From positions 897,613-961,612 of the forward strand of contig NZ_JAPFQA010000001.1 of assembly GCF_027563465.1 (NCBI RefSeq): a stretch of DNA of 64,000 nt. The letters are read 5' to 3'. Origin of the DNA: Mesorhizobium qingshengii. GTDB lineage: Bacteria > Pseudomonadota > Alphaproteobacteria > Rhizobiales > Rhizobiaceae. Positions 16,576 to 25,852 of this stretch are shown here, one piece after another. The notes beneath the pieces are model-generated. The model was not told where the DNA came from and ran no database searches. It saw only the letters and a list, made by a program, of their open reading frames with translations. The position numbers and the translations under genes were made by a program. How positions within the stretch are numbered: position 1 is the first letter of the stretch; each line of letters starts with the position of its first letter.

Positions 16576-18777
16576 ATGAACGAACTGAAGCCGGTGCAGA
16601 GCGAATTCATCAATGTCGAGGCAGCGAGCCCGGAGGGCGGCAATCCCGATCGTTTCGTCAATCGCGAGTTTTCCTGGTTGCAATTCAACCGGCGCGTTCT
16701 CGAGGAATCGCTGAACACCCATCATCCGCTGCTGGAGCGCGTCCGCTTCCTGTCGATCTCGGCCGCCAATCTCGACGAGTTTTTCATGGTGCGCGTCGCC
16801 GGTCTCGCCGGCCAGGTGCGCGAGGGCATCGTGCTGAAGAGCCCTGACGGACGCACCCCCGAACAGCAGCTCGAACAGCTGCTGCGTGAGGTCGAGCGGC
16901 TGCAGGAAGACCAGCAGAAGAGCCTTTCGGCCCTTACCGTGCTGCTCAACAAGGAAGGCATCGAGAGTATCACCCGCGACGCGCTGACCAAGGACGAAAA
17001 GATCTGGCTGGAAGACCATTTCCAGGAACAGGTGTTTCCGGTGCTCACCCCGCTGTCGATCGACCCGGCGCATCCGTTCCCGTTCATCCCCAATCTCGGC
17101 TTCTCGATGGCGCTGCAGCTGCGCCATCGCAAGAACGGCGAGGAGATGAGCGCACTTCTGCGCCTGCCGGTGGCCCTGAAGCGTTTCATCCGTTTGCCGG
17201 ACCGCAAGCGCCATGTCCGCTTCATCCCGCTGGAAGAGGCGGTCGGCCTTTACATCGGCAAGCTGTTCCCTGGCTATGAGGTCAAGGGCTCCGGCACGTT
17301 CCGCATCATCCGAGACAGCGATATCGAGGTCGAGGAGGAGTCCGAGGATCTGGTGCGTCTGTTCGAGACGGCGCTGAAGCGCCGCCGCCGCGGTTCGGTG
17401 ATCCGCATTGAATTCGACAGGCTGATGCCGTCGGAACTACGCGACTTCGTCGCCGGTGAGCTTGGCGTCTCGTCGAGCCGCATCAGCGTGCTGACTGGCC
17501 CGCTGGCGCTCAGCCAGATATCCGAGATCGTCGCTGTCCCCCGTGATGACCTGAAATTCACACCCTACAATCCGCGCTTTCCCGAACGCATCCGCGAGCA
17601 TGGCGGCGACTGTTTCGCAGCCATCCGCGAGAAGGACATCATCGTCCACCACCCCTATGAATCCTTCGACGTGGTGGTGCAATTCCTGCGCCAGGCGATG
17701 GCCGATCCCGAAGTGGTGGCGATCAAGCAGACGCTTTACCGCACCTCCAACGACAGCCCGATCGTGCGTGCGCTGGTCGACGCGGCCGAGGCCGGCAAGT
17801 CGGTGACGGCGCTGGTCGAGCTCAAGGCGCGTTTCGACGAGGAAGCCAACATCCGCTGGGCGCGCGACCTGGAGCGCGCCGGCGTGCAGGTCGTGTTCGG
17901 TTTCCTCGAACTGAAGACACATGCGAAAATGTCGCTGGTGGTGCGGCGCGAGGACGGCAAGCTGCGCAACTACGTGCATCTCGGCACCGGCAATTACCAT
18001 CCGGTGACCGCGCGCATCTACACCGACCTGTCCTTCTTCACCACCGATCCGACGATTGCCCGCGATGTCGCCCAGCTCTTCAATTTCATCACCGGCTATG
18101 CCGAGCCGACGGATGAAATGCGGTTGGCGATCTCCCCGTTCACGCTGAGAAGCCGCATTCTCAAGCACATTTCCGATGAGGTCGCCCACGCGCTGGAGGG
18201 AAGGCCGGCGCGCATCTGGATGAAGATGAATGCACTCGTCGATCCGATCATCATCGATGCGCTCTATGACGCCAGCCGCGCCGGTGTCGAAATCGACCTC
18301 GTCGTGCGCGGCATCTGCTGCCTGCGGCCGCAGGTGCCGGGCCTGTCGGAGAACATCAGGGTGAAGTCGATCGTCGGGCGTTTCCTCGAGCACAGCCGCA
18401 TCTATTGCTTCGGCAATGGCCATGGCCTGCCCTCGGACGAGGCGATCGTCTACATTTCTTCGGCCGACCTCATGCCGCGCAACCTCGACCGCCGTGTCGA
18501 GACCATGGTGCCGATCACCAATCCAACTGTGCATGAACAGGTCCTTGGCCAGATCATGCTGGGCAACATTATGGACAATCAGCAAAGTTTCGACGTATTG
18601 GCTGATGGAACCTCCCGGCGCGTGGTGCTGGAGGAGGGCGAGGAACCGTTCAACGCGCAGGAATATTTCATGACCAATCCTAGCCTGTCCGGACGGGGTG
18701 ATGCGCTGAAGTCGCATGCGCCCAAGCGCATCGCGCAGTTCAAGCGCCGCAAGAAGAACGCCGCAGCGTCCAGTTGA
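16576..18777 (+). CDS. ppk: Polyphosphate kinase 1
   Basis: This is a 733-residue enzyme with the four PPK1 domains: an N-terminal helical domain with [17 protein letters not shown] and a head domain, then two phospholipase-D-like catalytic domains. The phosphorylated histidine is His449 in [12 protein letters not shown], and [19 protein letters not shown] follows. The enzyme builds polyphosphate from ATP and also runs the reverse reaction, at the membrane or in the cytosol. Its stop overlaps the ppx start, so polyphosphate synthesis and breakdown are coupled here. The leader holds a perfect palindrome and two CTGTC half-sites, but their spacing does not fit a Pho box. Confidence 0.95.
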   Translation: MNELKPVQSEFINVEAASPEGGNPDRFVNREFSWLQFNRRVLEESLNTHHPLLERVRFLSISAANLDEFFMVRVAGLAGQVREGIVLKSPDGRTPEQQLEQLLREVERLQEDQQKSLSALTVLLNKEGIESITRDALTKDEKIWLEDHFQEQVFPVLTPLSIDPAHPFPFIPNLGFSMALQLRHRKNGEEMSALLRLPVALKRFIRLPDRKRHVRFIPLEEAVGLYIGKLFPGYEVKGSGTFRIIRDSDIEVEEESEDLVRLFETALKRRRRGSVIRIEFDRLMPSELRDFVAGELGVSSSRISVLTGPLALSQISEIVAVPRDDLKFTPYNPRFPERIREHGGDCFAAIREKDIIVHHPYESFDVVVQFLRQAMADPEVVAIKQTLYRTSNDSPIVRALVDAAEAGKSVTALVELKARFDEEANIRWARDLERAGVQVVFGFLELKTHAKMSLVVRREDGKLRNYVHLGTGNYHPVTARIYTDLSFFTTDPTIARDVAQLFNFITGYAEPTDEMRLAISPFTLRSRILKHISDEVAHALEGRPARIWMKMNALVDPIIIDALYDASRAGVEIDLVVRGICCLRPQVPGLSENIRVKSIVGRFLEHSRIYCFGNGHGLPSDEAIVYISSADLMPRNLDRRVETMVPITNPTVHEQVLGQIMLGNIMDNQQSFDVLADGTSRRVVLEEGEEPFNAQEYFMTNPSLSGRGDALKSHAPKRIAQFKRRKKNAAASS

Positions 18778-20312
18778 TGCTGTCTGATTCCCAGGGCCGG
18801 CTGCAGGACCGCCGACCGCTGTCCATCATCGACATCGGGTCGAATTCGATCCGTCTTGTCGTCTATGAGGGGCTGGCGCGCTCGCCGACCATGCTGTTCA
18901 ACGAAAAGATGCTGGCCGGTCTCGGCCGGGGCATCGTTTCCACCGGCAAACTCGACCCCGAGGCGGTGACACGCTCGATGGAAGAGTTCCGCCGCTTTCG
19001 CGCGCTTTCCGACCAGGCAGGCGCCGAGCATATGTATGTGCTGGCGACCGCCGCCGCCCGCGAAGCGGTCAACGGTCCTGATTTCATCCACCGCGCCGAG
19101 GACGTGCTGAAGACCGAGGTCCGTGTCATCAGCGGGCGTCAGGAAGCCTATTATTCGGCGCTCGGCGTCATTTCGGGCTTCCATCCGGCCAATGGCATCG
19201 CCGGCGATCTGGGTGGCGGCAGCCTCGAACTGGTCGACGTCAACGGTGAAGCGATCGGCGACGGCATAACGCTGCCGCTGGGTGGCCTGCGCCTGCAGGA
19301 CATGGCGAAGAATTCGCTGGCCCAGGCGGCGAAGATCGCGCGCGACGAACTGGCGAAGGCGAAGTTGTTGAAGGGTGGGCAAGGCAGGCCCTTCTACGCC
19401 GTTGGCGGCACTTGGCGAAATCTCGCCCGGCTGCACATGGAAATGACCAACTATCCGCTTGGCGTCATGCACCATTACGAGATCAGCGCCGACAGTGCCA
19501 CGAACTTCCTGAAACAGGTGGCCAAAGCCGAAATCGAGAAGGTCAAGGGCATCGAGGGCGTCTCCAAGAACCGCCGTTCGCTGCTGCCCTATGGCGCGAT
19601 CGTGCTGCAGGAGATCATGGCGGCGATGCAGCCGTCGAAGATTATCGTCTCGGCGCTCGGTGTGCGCGAAGGCTTTCTCTATTCGCTGCTCGACGAGGCC
19701 GAGCAGAAGGCCGATCCGTTGATCTCGGCCGCTGAGGAACTTGCCGTGCTGCGCTCGCGCTCGGTCCAACATGCGCACGAGTTGGTCGAGTGGACCGGCA
19801 AGGCCTTTGCCGCCTTCGGCATCGACGAGACGGAGGATGAGGCACGCTACCGCCACGCGGCCGCATTGCTGGCCGACATCGGCTGGCGCGCGCATCCCGA
19901 ATATCGCGGCAAGCAATCGCTCAACATCATTGCGCATGCCTCTTTCTTCGGCGTCGACCATCCTGGCCGCGCCTTCCTGGCGCTGGCCAACGCCTATCGT
20001 CACGACGGAATCTTCAACGAAGCCATCGCGCCGGAAATCAAGGCGCTGGCGACGCCGCGCTATCTGGAACGGGCTCGCGTGCTGGCGGCGATGATGCGCG
20101 TCGTCTATCTGCTGACGGCGTCGATGCCCGGCATCATGCCGAGGCTGAAATGGGAACAGCGCGCCAACGGCGTGCTGGCGCTGGTATTGCCGGCGTCGCT
20201 GGCCGATCTCTATGGTGAGCGGCCGGCCGGCCGGCTGGCGCAACTGGCGCGGATAACCAACCGCCGGCTGGTGCTGGCCGTCGAGGGTGGGCCGAGCGTT
20301 TCGGTGAAGTAA
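18777..20312 (+). CDS. ppx: Exopolyphosphatase (Ppx/GppA family)
   Basis: This 511-residue protein has the actin-like ATPase fold typical of Ppx/GppA. Phosphate-1 is DIGSNSIRLVVYEG near the N-terminus and phosphate-2 is AGDLGGGSLELVDV. A C-terminal HD-like helical domain extends to the end (HAAALLADIGW, HASFFGVDH). It releases phosphate from polyphosphate or hydrolyses pppGpp. The ATG at 18777 overlaps the ppk stop by one base (TGATG); an in-frame TTG just before it is a weaker alternative. Cotranscription with ppk is very likely. Confidence 0.93.
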   Translation: MLSDSQGRLQDRRPLSIIDIGSNSIRLVVYEGLARSPTMLFNEKMLAGLGRGIVSTGKLDPEAVTRSMEEFRRFRALSDQAGAEHMYVLATAAAREAVNGPDFIHRAEDVLKTEVRVISGRQEAYYSALGVISGFHPANGIAGDLGGGSLELVDVNGEAIGDGITLPLGGLRLQDMAKNSLAQAAKIARDELAKAKLLKGGQGRPFYAVGGTWRNLARLHMEMTNYPLGVMHHYEISADSATNFLKQVAKAEIEKVKGIEGVSKNRRSLLPYGAIVLQEIMAAMQPSKIIVSALGVREGFLYSLLDEAEQKADPLISAAEELAVLRSRSVQHAHELVEWTGKAFAAFGIDETEDEARYRHAAALLADIGWRAHPEYRGKQSLNIIAHASFFGVDHPGRAFLALANAYRHDGIFNEAIAPEIKALATPRYLERARVLAAMMRVVYLLTASMPGIMPRLKWEQRANGVLALVLPASLADLYGERPAGRLAQLARITNRRLVLAVEGGPSVSVK

Positions 20313-20335
20313 ACCGTGTCGGTGAAGCAGGCCTT

Positions 20336-20400
20336 GGAGCAATTCCAGGAAAAGTGTGAAACGGTTTTCCGTCCGGAATTGCTTCAAGACAAGGAGATAG
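20336..20400. repeat. Dispersed rhizobial-type palindromic repeat
   Basis: An imperfect inverted repeat has outer arms GCAATTCC (20339-20346) and GGAATTGC (20375-20382) and inner arms GGAAAA/TTTTCC. It lies at the ends of the convergent ppx and DoxX genes. From memory, similar elements recur many times in Mesorhizobium genomes; this needs a copy-number search. It supplies the last residues and the stop codon of the DoxX gene at 20384. Confidence 0.55.
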
Positions 20401-20809
20401 ACGAAGCGCGCCCGTCGGCCGACCAGGCGCCGGCGCCGGCCATAGCCAGCGCCAGGAAACCGCCTGATATGGCGATGTCCTTCATCAGCATCTGCGAATG
20501 CAGGAAGGCGAGCATCGCGTCATCGCCACCCTGGCCATAGTGGCCGATGAAACCGGCGATGATAGAGAAGGCAGCAAGCAGCAACGCCACGATCCGGGTC
20601 TGGAAACCGACCAGGACGAGCAGCCCGGCGATCAGCTCGAACAAGCCCGTGCCCCAGGCGGCGAGCGTCGGCAGCGGCAGACCGAGGCCGGCGAAATAAC
20701 CCGTCGTGCCGGCAATGTCGGAAAGCGCCTGGAAACCGGAAGGCACGAAAAGGGCGGCGAGCAGCAGCCGGGAAAGCAGAAGCAGCGCGTTGCGGGGCAT
20801 GCTTGTCAC
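20384..20809 (-). CDS. DoxX family membrane protein (first of two)
   Basis: This is a 141-residue protein with four membrane spans. It carries the family pattern LLLAALFVPSGFQALSD at the N-terminus and ELIAGLLVLVGFQTRIVALLLA in the middle. DoxX-like proteins are small membrane subunits linked to quinone redox or oxidative-stress complexes, but most are uncharacterised. A paralogue lies just upstream on the same strand at 20992-21414, with a strong terminator between. The C-terminal SISLS end is provided by an intergenic repeat, so the original tail may have been lost. A GGAGGTGACA ribosome site precedes the ATG. Confidence 0.82.
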   Translation of the reverse strand: MTSMPRNALLLLSRLLLAALFVPSGFQALSDIAGTTGYFAGLGLPLPTLAAWGTGLFELIAGLLVLVGFQTRIVALLLAAFSIIAGFIGHYGQGGDDAMLAFLHSQMLMKDIAISGGFLALAMAGAGAWSADGRASSISLS

Positions 20810-20933
20810 CTCCGTTGTCGATCAGGCAGGGCCGATTGGCCGACCGCTCAACCTCGACGCCTTGATCTTACCAGCAATGCAGTCGCAAATCCCGCCGGCG
20901 GATCGAGACGTGTGGGCCTGTGCATCGACAACG

Positions 20934-20967
20934 AAAAAGCGGCGCGGAAAATTCCGCGCCGCTTTTT
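20934..20967. terminator. Strong bidirectional terminator between the DoxX genes
   Basis: AAAAAGCGGCGCGG and its exact complement form a stem of at least 14 bases around a short AT-rich loop, with T-runs on either strand. It lies about 25 bases after the stop of the DoxX gene at 20992-21414 and would separate the two paralogues. Confidence 0.85.
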
Positions 20968-20991
20968 GTTTCAGGTATTTGAAGGTGTTGT

Positions 20992-21414
20992 TCAGCCGCG
21001 CTTGGCGTCGACCGAATAGGCGCCGGCGCCAAGCGCTGCCAGGAGCAGGAAGCCGCCGGTGAGGCCGAGGTTCTTCTGCAGCATCAGCATCTGCATCTGG
21101 TCGGCGAAGTTGAGGTGCGCGACGGCCGTGGCGGCCAGCGTGAAGATGGCGAGTACGATCGCCACGATGCGGGTCTGGAAGCCGACAAGGATGGCGAGGC
21201 CGCCGAAGAATTCAAGCAGGCCGGAGCCAACGGCAGCCGCCGTCGGCAGCGGCAGCCCGATGCTGCCGAACCACTGGGCGGTGGCCGAGATCGCGGTCAG
21301 CTTGGCGAAGCCCGACAGGATGAAAAGGATCGACAGGAGCACCCGGCCGACCAGGATCGTGGCCGAGGCATTGGAAGCGGTGCCGGAACCGGCGACGGAA
21401 GTGTTGAGGGACAT
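20992..21414 (-). CDS. DoxX family membrane protein (second of two)
   Basis: This is a 140-residue, four-span protein. It resembles its neighbour at 20384-20809 in the blocks GRVLLSILFILSGFAKL and LAILVGFQTRIVAIVLAIF, so the pair probably arose by duplication. The ATG at 21414 gives the start MSLNTSVAG and has a GAGTACCACC leader with a weak ribosome site; a longer frame exists upstream but lacks support. Its own terminator follows it, so it is a separate transcription unit. The likely role is in membrane redox or stress; no substrate can be named. Confidence 0.82.
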   Translation of the reverse strand: MSLNTSVAGSGTASNASATILVGRVLLSILFILSGFAKLTAISATAQWFGSIGLPLPTAAAVGSGLLEFFGGLAILVGFQTRIVAIVLAIFTLAATAVAHLNFADQMQMLMLQKNLGLTGGFLLLAALGAGAYSVDAKRG

Positions 21415-21520
21415 GGTGGTACTCCGAATGGGTTGATGCCCTGCAGATAGCCCATGTCGACTGTTCACCAAAGACGCGAATGCGGCGACACATCGTTCAC
21501 CGCAATCAGCGCTCGTGCGA

Positions 21521-22918
21521 TCATCCCGGGTGCGTCATGTCCTCCGGCCGCACCAGCCGGTCGTAGTCGGCTTCGCTGACCAGCCCGGTGGCCAGCGCTT
21601 CCTCGCGCAACGTGGTGCCGTTCTTGTGCGCGGTCTTGGCGATCTTGGCGGCGTTGTCGTAGCCGATGGTCGGGGCGAGGGCCGTCACCAGCATCAGCGA
21701 GCGGTCGAGCGCCGCCTTGATGTTGTCCTCACGCGCCTCGATGCCGACGACGCAGTTGTCGGTGAAGGAGACCGAAGCGTCGGAGAGCAACTGCACTGAC
21801 TGCAGGAAATTGTAGGCCATCAGCGGGTTGTAGACGTTGAGCTCGAAATGGCCCTGGCTGCCGGCGAAGGTGAGTGCTGTATTGTTGCCGAACACCTGCA
21901 CGCAGACCTGGGTCATCGCCTCGCACTGGGTCGGATTGACCTTGCCCGGCATGATCGACGAGCCCGGCTCGTTCTCCGGCAGCGACAATTCGCCGAGGCC
22001 CGAGCGCGGGCCGGAGCCGAGGAAGCGGATGTCGTTGGCGATCTTGAAGAGCGCCGCGGCCGCCGCGTTGATGGCGCCATGCGAGAACACCATCGAATCG
22101 TGGGCTGCCAGCGCCTCGAACTTGTTCGGCGCCGTGACGAAGGCGATGCCGGTAATGGCGGCGATGCGGTCAGCCACCCTTTCGGCGAAGCCGACGGGCG
22201 CATTGAGGCCGGTGCCGACGGCGGTGCCGCCCTGCGCCAGTTCCTGCAGGCCGGGCAGTGTCATCTCGATGCGCTTGATCGATGAGGCGACCTGCGCGGC
22301 ATAGCCCGAAAATTCCTGGCCCAGGGTGAGGGGGGTGGCATCCTGCGTGTGCGTGCGGCCGATCTTGATGATGTGGGCGAACGCCTTGGTCTTGGCTTCC
22401 AAGGCCGCATGCAGATGCTTGAGCGCCGGCAAGAGGTCGTGCACGATGCGCTCGGCGCAGGCGATGTGCATGGCCGTCGGATAAGTATCGTTCGACGACT
22501 GGCTCATATTGACGTGGTCGTTGGGATGCACGGGCTTCTTCGTTCCCATGACGCCGCCCAGCATCTCGATCGCCCGGTTGGAGATCACCTCGTTGGCGTT
22601 CATGTTGGACTGCGTGCCCGAGCCGGTCTGCCAGACCACCAGCGGGAAATGCTCGTTGAGCTTGCCGTCGATCACTTCCTGCGCCGCCTCGACGATCGCC
22701 TTGCCGATCGCCGGGTCGAGCCGGTTCAGCTCCATGTTGGCTTCCGCCGCCGCGCGCTTGACGATGCCAAGCGCGCGCACGATCGAAGCCGGCTGCTTTT
22801 CCCAACCGATCTTGAAGTTGCCGAGGGAGCGTTGCGCTTGCGCGCCCCAATAGCGGTCGGCTGCGACCGCGATGGGACCGAATGTGTCGGTTTCGGTTCT
22901 GGTCTTTGGCGTGCTCAC
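21521..22918 (-). CDS. fumC: Fumarate hydratase, class II
   Basis: This is a 465-residue enzyme of the fumarase/aspartase superfamily. The signature [11 protein letters not shown] holds the catalytic serine loop. [13 protein letters not shown] is the substrate-binding block and [15 protein letters not shown] carries the catalytic histidine. It converts fumarate to malate in the TCA cycle without an iron-sulfur cluster. The start is a GTG at 22918, supported by an AAGGAG ribosome site seven bases upstream; no ATG is well placed. It stands alone; the DoxX genes downstream are separate. Confidence 0.95.
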   Translation of the reverse strand: MSTPKTRTETDTFGPIAVAADRYWGAQAQRSLGNFKIGWEKQPASIVRALGIVKRAAAEANMELNRLDPAIGKAIVEAAQEVIDGKLNEHFPLVVWQTGSGTQSNMNANEVISNRAIEMLGGVMGTKKPVHPNDHVNMSQSSNDTYPTAMHIACAERIVHDLLPALKHLHAALEAKTKAFAHIIKIGRTHTQDATPLTLGQEFSGYAAQVASSIKRIEMTLPGLQELAQGGTAVGTGLNAPVGFAERVADRIAAITGIAFVTAPNKFEALAAHDSMVFSHGAINAAAAALFKIANDIRFLGSGPRSGLGELSLPENEPGSSIMPGKVNPTQCEAMTQVCVQVFGNNTALTFAGSQGHFELNVYNPLMAYNFLQSVQLLSDASVSFTDNCVVGIEAREDNIKAALDRSLMLVTALAPTIGYDNAAKIAKTAHKNGTTLREEALATGLVSEADYDRLVRPEDMTHPG

Positions 22919-23024
22919 GGCTTTCTCCTTGTCGAAGTCGGCAACGGCGTATCGCGTTGCACAATGGCCTTCAAGCGGAGATTGCGGGTAGCCCGGATGC
23001 GAATCGGTTGAAGCAACGCCTCCA

Positions 23025-23046
23025 CCTTCTCCCATGAGGGAGAAGG
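23025..23046. repeat. Short intergenic palindrome (CCTTCTCCC type)
   Basis: Nine-base perfect arms, CCTTCTCCC and GGGAGAAGG, flank a four-base loop between the cupin and fumC genes. This simple palindrome is common between rhizobial genes. It may act as a weak terminator for the cupin side or as a processing site. Confidence 0.5.
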
Positions 23047-23091
23047 GAAGGCGCGTGTCGATTTGCCGAGGTGAATGTCCTGAACGACCAG

Positions 23092-23571
23092 TCAGGCTAG
23101 CGGCGGACCAACAACGTCGATGCCATTTTTTGCGCAGAGCTGCACCAGTGTCGCGATGATTTCCGGCGTCGGTTCCATTTGCGGCGGCAGTTCCGGCTGT
23201 TCGGCGGGGCGGCCCGCCTGGCGCAGCAGCGTTTCGAAATCCGCACCGCGCGTGATGGTCAGGGTACTCGCTCCTTCGCGCGACTCGACCCGGAAAGTGT
23301 GCGGCAGGCCTTTCGGCGCGATGACGGTTTCGCCGGCGTCTGCGATGCGTTCGTGGCCGCCGATCTGAAAGCGCAATCTCCCCTCCAGGACGTGAAACAC
23401 TTCGTCTTCGCGGCGATGCACATGCAGCGGCGGAGAGTCGCCATACGGCATGCGATGTTCGACGACGCAGATGCCGTCCTCTCCCGCGGCCGATGGGATG
23501 TGGATCGCGACGAGCGTGTTGTTGAACCAGAAGAGTTCCTTGCCTGTGATCGTCCCAGGGGTCATTGTCAT
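23092..23571 (-). CDS. Cupin domain protein
   Basis: This is a 159-residue single-domain cupin. Motif 1 is [26 protein letters not shown] in outline: two histidines and a glutamate that bind a metal, then the G(X)5 turn. Motif 2 is [10 protein letters not shown] with the fourth ligand histidine. A C-terminal helical tail (about residues 120-159) may help it dimerise. Its substrate is unknown; relatives include quercetinase-like and isomerase-like enzymes. It diverges from the LysR gene at 23681, which probably controls it. Confidence 0.8.
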   Translation of the reverse strand: MTMTPGTITGKELFWFNNTLVAIHIPSAAGEDGICVVEHRMPYGDSPPLHVHRREDEVFHVLEGRLRFQIGGHERIADAGETVIAPKGLPHTFRVESREGASTLTITRGADFETLLRQAGRPAEQPELPPQMEPTPEIIATLVQLCAKNGIDVVGPPLA

Positions 23572-23680
23572 GGGTCTATGCTCCTATTGTTGCCTGTGCC
23601 GGCTGGGCGGCGCCGGTGACGACCTACCCAAGGACATGCCGCGGCGGAAATCGAATGATCGTATGGGGCGAATTGATGCG

Positions 23681-24646
23681 ATGAATTTGAATGCGCTCGA
23701 CCTCAATCTCGTCAGGGTGTTCGACGCCCTCTTGCGGGAAAGAAGCGTTACGCGTGCCGGCGAGCAGATCGGCCTCAGCCAGCCTGCCGTCAGCGCCGCG
23801 CTCAATCGCTTGCGGCATGCCCTCAACGACCAGCTGTTCGTGCGGCACGGCAACGAGATGATGCCGACGCCGCGCGCCGAGAGCCTGGCGGAGCCGTTGC
23901 GCGTGGCACTTAGGGAAATCGAACGTGTCTTCCAGTCCACGAAGAACTTCGAACCGGCGGGACTCGAGCGAACCTTCACGCTGATGGGGGCGGATTTCTT
24001 TTCCATGCTGCTGATGCCAACGCTGGCGGCGCGCATCGCGGGTACCGCGCCGCGTGTGTCGTTGCGGTTTCTCGACAGCGCGCGCGGCGACGTTTCGCGG
24101 CTGCTCCAGGAGGACGAAATCGACGCCGCGCTCGAGCGTCCGCTGGAGGTCTCCGACTGGGTCTCCAGCACGCCTCTGTTCCATTCACCATTCGTCATCA
24201 TCGCCGCGGGCGACAATGCTGCGATCAGACAGGCGGGGATCGCGGACGGCGAGCCTCTGCCGATCGAGCTTTTCTGCGAACTGCCCCACGTTCTTCGTTC
24301 CATCGACGGCTCGATGTCGGGTTCCACCGACGAGGCGCTCGGCAAGCTCGGGCGAACGCGTCGGGTAAGCCTGGCACTGCCGCACTTTCAGGCTGTCGCG
24401 TTGGCGGTGGCAAACGGAAACTACCTCGCCGCGGTTCCCAGGCAGTTCGCCGTTTGGGCCGCGAGGACCCTTCCGCTCGTCATCTTTGAACCGCCGCTTC
24501 CAATTGCTGTTCCTGAAATCAGGATGTACTGGCACGCGCGCCACGACGACGAGCCACCTCATCGCTGGGTTCGCAATCAGATCCTGGAGGCGGTCGGCGC
24601 TCTTGGATTTGTGGAAAGCGCCACCACTGAAATTGCCGGCGCCTAG
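23681..24646 (+). CDS. LysR family transcriptional regulator
   Basis: This 321-residue regulator has the typical N-terminal helix-turn-helix (LNLVRVFDALLRERSVTRAGEQIGLSQPAVSAALNRLR) and a periplasmic-binding-like effector domain. The ATG at 23681 (MNLNAL) gives the standard LysR start; an in-frame ATG at 23663 would add six residues. It diverges from the cupin gene with about 110 bases between, the usual arrangement for a LysR regulator and its target. The effector is unknown. Confidence 0.88.
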   Translation: MNLNALDLNLVRVFDALLRERSVTRAGEQIGLSQPAVSAALNRLRHALNDQLFVRHGNEMMPTPRAESLAEPLRVALREIERVFQSTKNFEPAGLERTFTLMGADFFSMLLMPTLAARIAGTAPRVSLRFLDSARGDVSRLLQEDEIDAALERPLEVSDWVSSTPLFHSPFVIIAAGDNAAIRQAGIADGEPLPIELFCELPHVLRSIDGSMSGSTDEALGKLGRTRRVSLALPHFQAVALAVANGNYLAAVPRQFAVWAARTLPLVIFEPPLPIAVPEIRMYWHARHDDEPPHRWVRNQILEAVGALGFVESATTEIAGA

Positions 24647-24658
24647 CGGCCGGACGGT

Positions 24659-24757
24659 TCACCCCGCCGTGTAGCCGCCGTCGATGGCGACGATGCAGCC
24701 ACTGGTCCGCGCGGCCTCATCGCTGCCAGATGGACAGATATGCAGGCGAGGTCGTCA
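24659..24757 (-). pseudogene. Decayed 3' fragment of a short-chain dehydrogenase
   Basis: About 100 bases align to the 3' end of the intact SDR gene at 25853-26626, with roughly 85 percent matching bases by eye. The fragment would encode the ends of DDLA...HLA...DEAA...TSG...DGGYTAG, but a one-base gap breaks the frame. It ends at the stop of the GT10 gene. A second copy of the SDR 3' end therefore sits on the other side of the GT10 gene from the intact SDR. Confidence 0.7.
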
Positions 24758-25735
24758 GCTCGGGATCTTTTTCTTCCAGCGGCGCAACCGCGTGCGCAGG
24801 AAGGAGACGCGGCCAAATGGAAGCGTTGGCCGTCCGGATGGCGGATGCGGGCGCTCTTCCAGGCGTTGACGCACAAGGTTCATCAATCGGCAGAAGGTAG
24901 GGGTTTCCAGTCCCGGCAGACGTTTCACGATGCTGTCGGGCAGCGGCTTCGAGCGCCAGGCGAAATAGGCCTCGTAGTCCTCAGGCGTTTCGATCAGGTG
25001 CTGGATATAGTCCGCCAGGTCCTTGGCGCTGGGGAAGGCGCTGGCGTCGATATAAGAATCTGCAGGGACAAATTCATCCACGTTCGGCGCACCGAGGTAG
25101 ATCGGTATCGTGCCGGCGTCGAATGCATCGTAGATCTTCTCCGTGACGTAGTCGGGCTCGATCGAGTTCTCCAGCGCGAGGCAGAACCTGTGCCGCGCAA
25201 TGGTTTCAATCTTGGTTTTCCGGCCAAGATCCGGGCCACTGATCGCTCGATTGTGAAAGTGCCGGCCGTAGGAGTCGATCTTGATGTGGCGCGAAAGCTC
25301 GGCCGTGAAATCAATGCGGCCGCTTCGGTTGACGGGCGCGGACTGGAAGAGCGCAACGGGCGCCTCTTCGGTCTTCGCGGCGATCGGTCTGGCAACCATC
25401 TCTTGCCATCCGCGAGCCCGGGGAAGATAGGGCATCCAAACATCGGAACATGTTTCGTGCGTCATCGTGATGTCGAAATGCCTCATGACATCCGGATTGG
25501 TGACGCGTTTGTAGTTCTGGCGGCTCTCCATCGACCAGGCCACCCAATATTGGCCGGGGTATTTGTAGGCGTCGCCGAATTCGCGAAAGTCCGGAATATG
25601 AAAGACGACCGCCGCCGCCTCGGAAAGCCGGCGCTTGTCCAGCGTCCACCGCCCTTCACAATGGATGGACGCGATGTCGACAGGCTTGCCGAAGAACGTC
25701 GTGTAGAAAAGGATCAGCGGATCGTTTGACGGCAT
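24755..25735 (-). CDS. Glycosyltransferase family 10 (fucosyltransferase-like)
   Basis: This is a 326-residue protein. The GT10 core signature is intact: FCLALENSIEPDYVTEKIYDAF followed by AGTIPIYLGAPNVDEFVP. GT10 enzymes add fucose from GDP-fucose, mostly alpha-1,3, to surface or lipopolysaccharide glycans, with a GT-B fold and no DXD. The tail is rich in Arg and Lys (RTRLRRWKKKIPS), which is common in membrane-associated versions. It sits between an intact SDR gene and a decayed copy of that gene's end, so the block may have been inserted or duplicated. Donor and acceptor sugars are not known. Confidence 0.85.
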   Translation of the reverse strand: MPSNDPLILFYTTFFGKPVDIASIHCEGRWTLDKRRLSEAAAVVFHIPDFREFGDAYKYPGQYWVAWSMESRQNYKRVTNPDVMRHFDITMTHETCSDVWMPYLPRARGWQEMVARPIAAKTEEAPVALFQSAPVNRSGRIDFTAELSRHIKIDSYGRHFHNRAISGPDLGRKTKIETIARHRFCLALENSIEPDYVTEKIYDAFDAGTIPIYLGAPNVDEFVPADSYIDASAFPSAKDLADYIQHLIETPEDYEAYFAWRSKPLPDSIVKRLPGLETPTFCRLMNLVRQRLEERPHPPSGRPTLPFGRVSFLRTRLRRWKKKIPS

Positions 25736-25852
25736 GGCACCACGAGTGTCTGAACTACGCCTCGGATCTATAGCGGTGCCGGACGCGGGATGGGAAGTCT
25801 GGTCAAGCGCCTTGGCTTGTCCGAGGCGGACGCAAGGGGCTGATCCGCACAG

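Noticed and set aside
24643..24876. Minus-strand frame as an intact small gene
   Set aside because: It reads partly through the decayed SDR fragment in a shifted frame and partly antisense to the LysR/GT10 gene ends.
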